A stretch of 64,000 nucleotides of DNA. It comes from Sorex araneus. Taxonomy: Eukaryota > Chordata > Mammalia > Eulipotyphla > Soricidae. The stretch is taken from contig NC_073302.1 in assembly GCF_027595985.1 (NCBI RefSeq), positions 164,407,951-164,471,950 of the forward strand, read 5' to 3'. The position numbers were made by a program, and so were the translations under genes. Shown piece after piece: positions 57,609-64,000 of this stretch. The notes beneath the pieces were generated by a model, which saw nothing but the letters and a program-made list of their open reading frames with translations, had not been told where the DNA came from and made no database searches. Within the stretch, counting starts at the first letter, position 1; each line of letters opens with the position of its first letter.

Positions 57609-59260
57609 GCCAACAGGTCAACCTGTACTCTGCGGGGTGAGCGCATCAGCAGCCTGATGGTGCCTCCAGAATTCCTGATACCCCAAAATTGCCACTGTGC
57701 CTTTGGCTGGATCCCAACAACTGGGGACCAAGTTTACCAAGAAATTAAATGGCCAATAGTCAGGCATGTGGGAGCCATGCCGACAAACCACCTCCAGCTC
57801 ATCTATACAAGCTCATTTATTGGACTAATTCCAGAGATCCATAGATAAATCTCAAAAGAGATCAAAAGACACAGTTAATCTCAGACCTGCACATGGCTGA
57901 ACAGACCGGGGCAAATCAGAGGGGGGCAATCTGACCTGTGCCCCTACAAGCAGGGCCTCCAGCAGTAGCTTGCTTCCAAGTCCAAAATCGCCGCCATACC
58001 CCCAGCCTGTCTCCACCGTCTCAGGATGGACCTCACCAAGATATAATCTGCTGAAAATTCAGGTATGCGGGTTTTGTGACTGAAATCTCCAGGCTTTCAT
58101 GGAATTAAGGTTGGCTACCTCTCCCCACTTCCCAATACACATGGAAGCGCTGGCAGTCACCCCCACAACCCAATTCCAGCCCACCTTGTAAATTCTATTA
58201 CTGGTCTTGCTTCAGAGACCCAAAAATAAATCTCTAAAGAGATCAAAAGCCAGAGACACAGCAGTGAGTTCTGGACAACACCACAAAGCCAAAGATCTCT
58301 CTGGGCCCCATACAGAGCCTATTTCACTGGGGCATCCCAGATGGAGCAGGTGCAGTTTTTCACCTACTCCAGATGGAATCCTGGTGACCAAGAGCTTCCA
58401 CAAGCAAGGCCCAGTTATGCAGATTCTAGGACTAGATCTCCATGCCACATGGTGGCAGAGTCGCTGAGTTGTTCCTTCCTGGCAGACACACCCACAATGT
58501 GCCTGCAGGCACTGTCTTAGCGCACCAACAGCCCTGGTCCAGAAACACCCAATTGAATCCCAAGATGAATTAGTGCCCTAAAGAAATGTCTCTGGACAGT
58601 AATGTTCGGAGGCAGAGGGCAAGGGCACCTCGCCCCTCGGCGTCATGTCTTCGGTGCCGGCGGCTTGCCATCCGTCGGTTCTATCCTCAAGCGCCGGGAC
58701 ACGCTACTGCAGCGGGGCGGACGGGACGGGCTCGGCGGGTACCTCCTCCTCGGGTCCCCTAAATACGCTCCTCTTACCATTTCAGGCCCCAGGAGTCGGA
58801 GCTGTTCCACTCCCCCCCAACCCCCGCGCCTCGCAGAGCGTGGCAGCCAATAAAGACCGTTGTTGTGTACCGTGAAAATAAAAAAAAAGAAATGTCTCTG
58901 GAGCCCAAACATTTACAACCTAGGATTCCAGAAGCATGGGGCCATGGCACCCATCATATTCAAAATGAGCAATAGACAATAAATGATCTAGCATCTGCCT
59001 CTGGCAGGCAGGCTTGAATGATGGTGGGAAAATTCAAGCAAAACATAACGCCCAAAAGTAGAGAGAAAGTATTGGGGAAATTGTCTGCCATGGGGCAGGG
59101 TGAGGGCTTGTATAGGGGGGGGATATATTGGGGACACTGGTGGTGGAAAGTGTGCACTGGTGGAGGGATGGGTGTTCGATCATTGTATGGCTGAATATCG
59201 AACATGAAAGTTTTGTAATTGTATCTCACAGTGATTCAATAAAAAAGTAAATAAAATTTT
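57609..59260 (+). mobile_element. L1-tailed composite element (copy C), carrying an mRNA retrocopy
   Basis: Head gccaacaggtcaacctgtac, two monomer starts 381 bp apart (ctcaaaagagatcaaaag at 57,851; ctctaaagagatcaaaag at 58,232), then the copy-B 3' module (gagcttccacaagcaaggcc; caattgaatcccaag; tagcatctgcctctggcagg) and a complete L1 3' terminus with an A-rich tail. Interrupted at 58,597-58,885. Composite and retrocopy are separate events; the frames have no recognised domain. Confidence 0.8.
58597..58885 (+). pseudogene. Processed retrocopy of an unidentified GC-rich mRNA
   Basis: A 289-bp GC- and CpG-rich insert with a polyadenylation signal (aataaa, 58,849-58,854) about 22 bp before an A-rich tail (58,876 on), flanked by a perfect 17-bp duplication, aaagaaatgtctctgga (58,580-58,596; 58,886-58,902). 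This is the full signature of an L1-mediated mRNA copy. ATG codons at 58,602 and 58,645 open frames of 83 and 76 codons; neither gives a protein I recognise. ctcctcttaccatttcag (58,768-58,785) looks like a 3' splice site, so an intron may have been retained, or it is chance. High CpG and a perfect duplication suggest recent origin. Confidence 0.85.
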
Positions 59261-59309
59261 AAATACAGAACAATTTAAAGTTGGAAACAAACAACAAGCT
59301 ATATACCAT

Positions 59310-59606
59310 CACTTGTATCACTTGTCATCCCCTTATTCATCAATTTGCTCAAGCGGGTGCCAGTAACATCTTCATCCATCCCTGTCGCGTGCTAGTGTAG
59401 CCCAAAGGCATCTGCTCACTCCACAAAGAGCCACGAAGAACACAAAGAGCCTCAAACCATTTATTCAGGGTCTTGGTGAAGAAGTCTGACCATCTTGTAG
59501 GTGGAGGGCCACACAGTCTTTTGATGTCCTGTGGAATCCAGTCGGTAGTAGCTCTAGTCCAGTGGTCGTCTCTGAATCGCATTATGTGTCAAGCCCATCT
59601 GATTTT
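59310..59606 (-). mobile_element. RTE-clade LINE fragment with 41-bp target duplication
   Basis: Only the last roughly 100 codons remain: RFRDDHWTRATTDWIPQDIKR, RWSDFFTKTLNKWFEAL (minus strand, 59,349-59,582), then the 3' end with cacttgtatcacttgtcatc on the plus strand as the repeat tail. Direct repeats of 41 bp with one mismatch flank it (59,269-59,309 and 59,607-59,647), much longer than any L1-type duplication here. A small insertion/rearrangement lies at 59,420-59,450. Confidence 0.92.
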
Positions 59607-59761
59607 AACAATTTAAAGTTGGAAACAAACAACAAGCTCTATACCATGATTAATAAAATCAGTTGAATAAACACTGTTTCCTTAATTTCTAATTCTAGTA
59701 ATCACAAATGCTTCCATTCCTAATCTTCATTATCTGTCTAGTTATATATAAAAATTGTGAA

Positions 59762-59925
59762 CAGGGAGTCAGAGGAACAATTCAAAAGACTAGAAACTAT
59801 GTTCTACATGCAGGAGGCCCAGGGTTAACCTTTGGCATTACATGTACCCAAGCAGTACCAGAAGCGATCTCTAAGCACTGAGCCAGAATTAGTCCTGAGC
59901 ATGACCAAGTATGTCCCCAAACCCA
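59762..59925 (+). mobile_element. Old A-tailed SINE
   Basis: cagagggagt-like head (gggagtcagaggaacaattc), gcccagggttaacctttggc, cagtaccagaagcgatctc, gaccaagtatgtccccaaac. Confidence 0.6.
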
Positions 59926-59929
59926 TTGG

Positions 59930-60654
59930 AAGGAACACTCCAGAACAGTTTATTATTACTGTTCTGCTCCCACTCTAAGTTCGAAATTGCACCTTCAGAT
60001 CCTCTAGTAAAACTTTCAGTAGTTATCATTGCATTCTAAAATAGAAGGAATATGAAAACTAAAACTACTATAATTTTTTAATATCTCACAATTCATAACA
60101 GAAGACCTGATTTCCTCCTGTCCTTCCAACGAATCACATTTTCTGTCAGCACTCCTATTTGAATAGAATGATGCTTTTCAGTTTTTTCCAAATACAAATC
60201 CCTGGCAGCATCTTAAGTTACCTCTTCTCACATCCTGAAAGATGCCCTGTTGGCTTGAGTAGCCTCTACAACTACAGCCATGCTTACATTTATCTGACAA
60301 TCACAAAGAAACTTCTTGCTATTTGTAGATTTGCCATTCCTAGTTTTTCCACATACACTCTACCAAGACAAGAACTTTGTCTGAATTATCAGATGGCCAT
60401 TATTTGTTGAACGAATTAGACAAATGGAGGCTAATAAGATTGCTGATATGTAGTCTGTAATCTATACTGGAATTAATGAATATGAATCTAGTTTACAGGA
60501 GATTCAGGAAGATCTTAAACAAATTCAGAGAACCGCCTGCCGACATTCACAGAATAAATGGTTTCTTTTGTTGGTCTTGTGAATCTCAGAAATCCCAAAA
60601 GTCTTATTTTCAGCTTTGGTGAAATTTAAGGGTCTTTTAAACTTAATTTAATTA
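59930..60654. other. No recognised gene or repeat
   Basis: The 83-codon frame at 60,159-60,410 has no recognised domain. Confidence 0.45.
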
Positions 60655-60707
60655 AATGCAGTGCCAGATATCGAGCCAGGTCTTCTGCTTGAAAGGCGTG
60701 TGCTCTG
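60655..60707 (-). mobile_element. Old SINE, left part
   Basis: ccagatatcgagccaggtctt and cttgaaaggcgtgtgctc match the middle of a reverse-strand SINE. Its head reappears after composite D at 61,650-61,690. Confidence 0.6.
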
Positions 60708-61649
60708 GGTGGGGAGCAGCCAGCAGGTCAACCTGCACCTACAGGGAGAGTGCACCAGCAGCCTGCTGATGCCTACAAGGTTCTTGATACCCCAAAATTG
60801 CTGCTGTGCCTCTGGCCAAACCCTAACAACTCGGGACAAAATTTCCCAAGAAATTAAACTGCAAAAAGGCATATGTGTGGGAGCCACAGCACAAACCACT
60901 TCTGGCTCAGCTATACAAGCTCAAATCTTGCAAGAGATCAGAAGCCTCAGAGACCCATAAATAAATCCTGAAAGATATCAGAAGCCTCAGTTAATTTCGG
61001 ACCCACACAAGGCTGAACAGACCGGGGTAAACTGGAGGGGGGCAGGTCAGTCTGGGTGTCCACCCAAGCAAAGCCCCCTGGAAACCACTTGCTTCCACAA
61101 TCCAAAATCACCACCATGTCCCCAGCAGACTCCACTGTCTCGGATGGACCTCCCTGAGATATAATCTGCTGAAAATTGGGTATGGAACTTTTGTGACTGA
61201 AATCTCCAGGCTTTCTTAAGATTGGGATGGGCTACCTCCCCTCATCTCCCTGTATTTCCAGAAGACTCCACAGCCATGTCCATACCCCAAAGCTGCCTCC
61301 CAGTTAAAAAGCTAGTCCAGCCTTACCTCCCCCCCAAAAATACTGAATGAAATACTGAATGCCCTGAACAAACACGATGAGCTCTTAGTATCTGTGCTGC
61401 AAACCATATTCACAAAAGGAGAGAGACAAAGAAGAAAGGTGCCTCCCACAGAAGCATGCTGTGTAGCAGGGCGGTGGAGGAAGGGGAGGGTGGCAGGGGA
61501 TGGTGGGAAGGAAAGAGGGGACATTGGTGGTGGGAAATGTACACTTGTGGAGGGATGGGTGTTGGATCATTGTATGACTGAAACTCAATCATGAACAGCT
61601 TTGTAATGGTCTACCTCATAGGCATTTCAATTAAAATTAAAAAAAAAAA
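60708..61649 (+). mobile_element. L1-tailed composite element (copy D)
   Basis: Head gccagcaggtcaacctgcac, agcctgctgatgcc, monomer landmarks (aacagaccggggtaaactgg, aatcaccaccatgtccccag, gggatgggctacctcccc), then gaatgccctgaac as in copy A. It ends in a purine tract, a G-rich block and the complete L1 3' terminus with A tail (atcatgaacagctttgtaatgg ... ttaaaattaaaaaaa). Unlike copy A the terminus is intact. Confidence 0.8.
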
Positions 61650-61692
61650 TCCGGCTTGCGCTTTACCACTGAGCAACAACCAGCCCCCAACG
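61650..61692 (-). mobile_element. Old SINE, right part (head)
   Basis: gcttgcgctttaccactgagc and aaccagcccc are a reverse-strand SINE head, completing the fragment at 60,655-60,707. Confidence 0.6.
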
Positions 61693-61852
61693 GTCTCTTT
61701 TGTAAAATGCTTCCACTTAGAGAAAGCATCATATGGGAGAATGCTGGGGTCTTTACAGCCAGGCTGTTTGGCTTCCTGTCTGTTTTGACATCATCAGCTA
61801 TATTACATGGGAAATATATATATTAATCACTTCCTAAAATTTAACTCTTAAA

Positions 61853-61975
61853 AGTCTGGCGAGCTACGCGTGGCATATTTGATATGCCAAAAACAGTAAC
61901 AACAAGTCTCACAATGGAGAAGTTACTGGTGCCCGCTCAAGAAAATTGATGAGCAACAGGATGATAGTGATTGTG
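61853..61975 (+). mobile_element. RTE-tailed SINE, 5'-truncated
   Basis: tctggcgagctacgcgtggc, atatgccaaaaacagtaacaac, gcccgctcaagaaaattgatg, gatgatagtgattgtg. Only the 3' half remains. Confidence 0.85.
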
Positions 61976-63264
61976 AAAATATATGTAAAGTATATAACAA
62001 AATGCTATACATAGTAGGTGCTCAGTAACTATTATTTATTTTTATAATTAAAATTATTTCATTTCTAAATGATCTCTAGGGTTATAAATTTGGGCTTCTA
62101 ATTTGATATAAATATGTCAATTAATAAAATAATGAAGGTGCAAAAGAATAACTAAAGAATTAATTAGATTTGAGATTCTGCTTAGAAGAAGGTTTTATGT
62201 TATTAGGGAGAAATTGAAGTGGTTGAAGATTAAAATATAGACATCCATAATTGAGAGTAAGTTAGAAATTTAAATGATATTTTTTATTAGTTAACTCTGT
62301 GCATAAGACTCATCCCTGTAAAAAAGCTGCAGAATAAAGCAGATAAATTTTAGCATGTTGAAAAGGATATCACTTACCATTGGTGTCTGAATAGCCTGCA
62401 AACTTCAAAGCAGACTCTATTTTTATTTTGAAAGTATTAAATACTCTAAATCAATAAATATCTACTACTGGCTTAAATATGAATTGCGAGAACTTTGTTA
62501 ACCTACATTTGAAAATAGAGTTGTTTTAAATCATGGCTCAATTCTTCTCTTCAAGTTCAATTATCATGGGTGGTAGAATTCTAAGTGTAAATGAACTGCA
62601 GCTTTATCGGCATTTTATTGAAACAAATAATTTTTGTATATTTGAAGGGAAAAATCCTAAAGGCGGTCTGGCAAATTTTAAGAAACTTATAGGAGTCTGA
62701 TAGTCATAGTATGCTGTGGTTTAAATTAGGTTCCTACCAAGGTAAGTTATAGTGAAAATATCTTCCCAAAGTCTGTTTATTTACTACTTTTGTGAGATAG
62801 GAAGAACCATGAGGAAATCAAATGGCTTGGATTCAAGATGTGGTTTTGGCATTTTAAAACAATGTATCCTAGGAATACATCTCACTTTCTGAGATGATGA
62901 GGTTTAAGAACAATGTATCCTAGAAATACATATCACTTTCTGAGATGATGAGGTTTAAGAAATGATATACATAGGAAGATATATGTAAACTGATTTTTTC
63001 TATTTTAATTGTTTAATGAAATCAATATCTACAAAAGGTGCATTTTGGACTAGTGCCTTGATATAAGTGCTTTGATTATGATGCAGATCAAATTTAGAGA
63101 ACTATTAGATGTTACCATCCAGTTCCAAGGCTTCAGATTCATACATAATTATTTAAAACTCAGAAGTGGTTTTCCTCCTAAATGATCATCTCATCTTCCT
63201 TTGCCTTTCCAACTTCCTCTCTACCTTTCTTCTGCTACAAATAAGTCAAGCAGAAATTCCTACT
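61976..63264. other. No recognised gene; contains a 51-bp duplication
   Basis: AT-rich; see 62,858-62,959. No coding signal. Confidence 0.5.
62858..62959. repeat. 51-bp tandem duplication
   Basis: Two head-to-tail 51-bp units starting aacaatgtatcctag at 62,858 and 62,909 with about two differences, so a recent local duplication. Confidence 0.92.
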
Positions 63265-63267
63265 AGT

Positions 63268-63382
63268 GGGGCTGGAGCCATAGTGACTTTGCCTTGCACG
63301 CAAACAACCTGGGTTCTATCCTCAGCATCCTAGGAGTAACACCTGAACATCACCAGGTGTGGGCACCCCTCAAAAATTAAAC
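63268..63382 (+). mobile_element. A-tailed SINE with internal deletions
   Basis: ggggctggagccatagtgac, gccttgcacgcaaacaacc, gggttctatcctcagc, aacatcaccaggtgtgg; A-box segment and the centre are shortened. Confidence 0.8.
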
Positions 63383-63670
63383 CCTTAAATTCCAACTGGC
63401 ATTCTCCTTTAGTTCTCCGCCTTCTCTGACCTTTATTCTTTCTAAAAGATTTCCTAAGCTAGGTGACTTTGCCAGACTTATTCAATTTGTCCTGCAGTCT
63501 AAGCCTGGCTATCTGTTATCACCAAATACTGAGTTTAGATCTGTGACTTCCCATGTAATTTAAATATCACCCCAACATCCAACCCATATTTTGAAAATTA
63601 GTAATAGACTAGTCTGTGTACTTCCCCCCCAACAGTTTGATATTTAGGTGTGAATCAATAGGACATTTTG
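63383..63670. other. No recognised feature
   Basis: Pyrimidine-rich in part; no gene supported. Confidence 0.4.
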
Positions 63671-63673
63671 GGT

Positions 63674-63847
63674 TATTGTTTTGTTTGGGGGCAGTACCCA
63701 ACAGCAGTGCTCAGGGCTTACTCTTGGCTCTGCAGTCAGAAATTATTCCTAGTGGTGCTCAGGGGACCATATGGTATGCCAGAGATCAAACCTGGGTCGG
63801 CCCCATGCAAGGAAAACGCCGTAACCCCTGTATAATCTCTCCAGCTC
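63674..63847 (-). mobile_element. A-tailed SINE
   Basis: Reverse-strand: cagcagtgctcagggcttactc, ttattcctagtggtgctcagggg, accatatggtatgcc, gggtcggccccatgcaagg, ataatctctccagctcc. Confidence 0.88.
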
Positions 63848-63909
63848 CTAAAAATGGTGTTTTGATTACACACATTTATCTTACCCCCTTCTTTAAAACT
63901 TCCTGCATA

Positions 63910-64000
63910 GGGGCTGGAGTGATAGCACAGCAGGTAGGGCCTTTGCCTTGCACAAAGCAGACACGGATTCGATTCCCAGCGTTCCATATAGTACCCTGAG
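63910..64000 (+). mobile_element. SINE, cut by the window end
   Basis: ggggctggagtgatagcacag, gggcctttgccttgcac, ggattcgattcccagcg, catatagtaccctgag; the 3' half lies beyond the window. Confidence 0.9.

Overview
The window looks like nuclear DNA of a shrew, most likely Sorex or a close relative. It is AT-rich and shows no open reading frame that behaves like a host exon. It is dense with tRNA-derived SINEs whose head reads ggggctggagtgatagcaca and has an intact-looking B box in the younger copies. It also carries L1 3' ends and fragments of an RTE-clade LINE whose reverse transcriptase resembles nematode RTE proteins. From memory, a nematode-like RTE element (RTE1_Sar) has been reported in the common shrew as a horizontal transfer; I could not check that here. 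Nothing in the window is bacterial, and there is no operon, CRISPR array or recognisable structural RNA gene.

Layout. Positions 1-30,000 are a mosaic of mobile elements: L1 3' ends (two with clear target-site duplications), a 618-bp L1-tailed chimera (1255-1872), many A-tailed SINEs, several SINEs with an RTE-type tail, two RTE fragments (15.9-16.8 and 25.6-26.1 kb), and larger L1-tailed composite elements with roughly 380-bp tandem monomers (16.9 and 20.2 kb; likely relatives near 5.4 and 12.2 kb). Positions 30,000-51,900 are strikingly poor in recent insertions. This tract holds several stretches that read like conserved non-coding DNA, the best at 30,960-31,680 and 35,940-36,340, so it may be an intron or gene desert beside a developmental gene. 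Positions 51,900-64,000 return to a dense mosaic with nested SINEs, two more composite elements (57.6 and 60.7 kb), a GC-rich processed retrocopy, and an RTE fragment with a 41-bp target-site duplication.

How the elements work together. Two non-LTR systems have been active. L1 makes poly(A)-tailed copies and appears to mobilise the A-tailed SINE, the composite and chimeric elements, and one mRNA retrocopy. The RTE element ends in a 9-nt repeat tail related to GATACAGTG, and a second SINE family carries the same kind of 3' end. Both SINE families have nearly the same tRNA-like head. In the RTE-tailed SINE the last roughly 54 nt still translate to the C-terminus of the RTE protein. One promoter head has thus been joined to tails recognised by two different LINE machineries, one of them probably acquired from outside the mammals. 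This is the most interesting system in the window.
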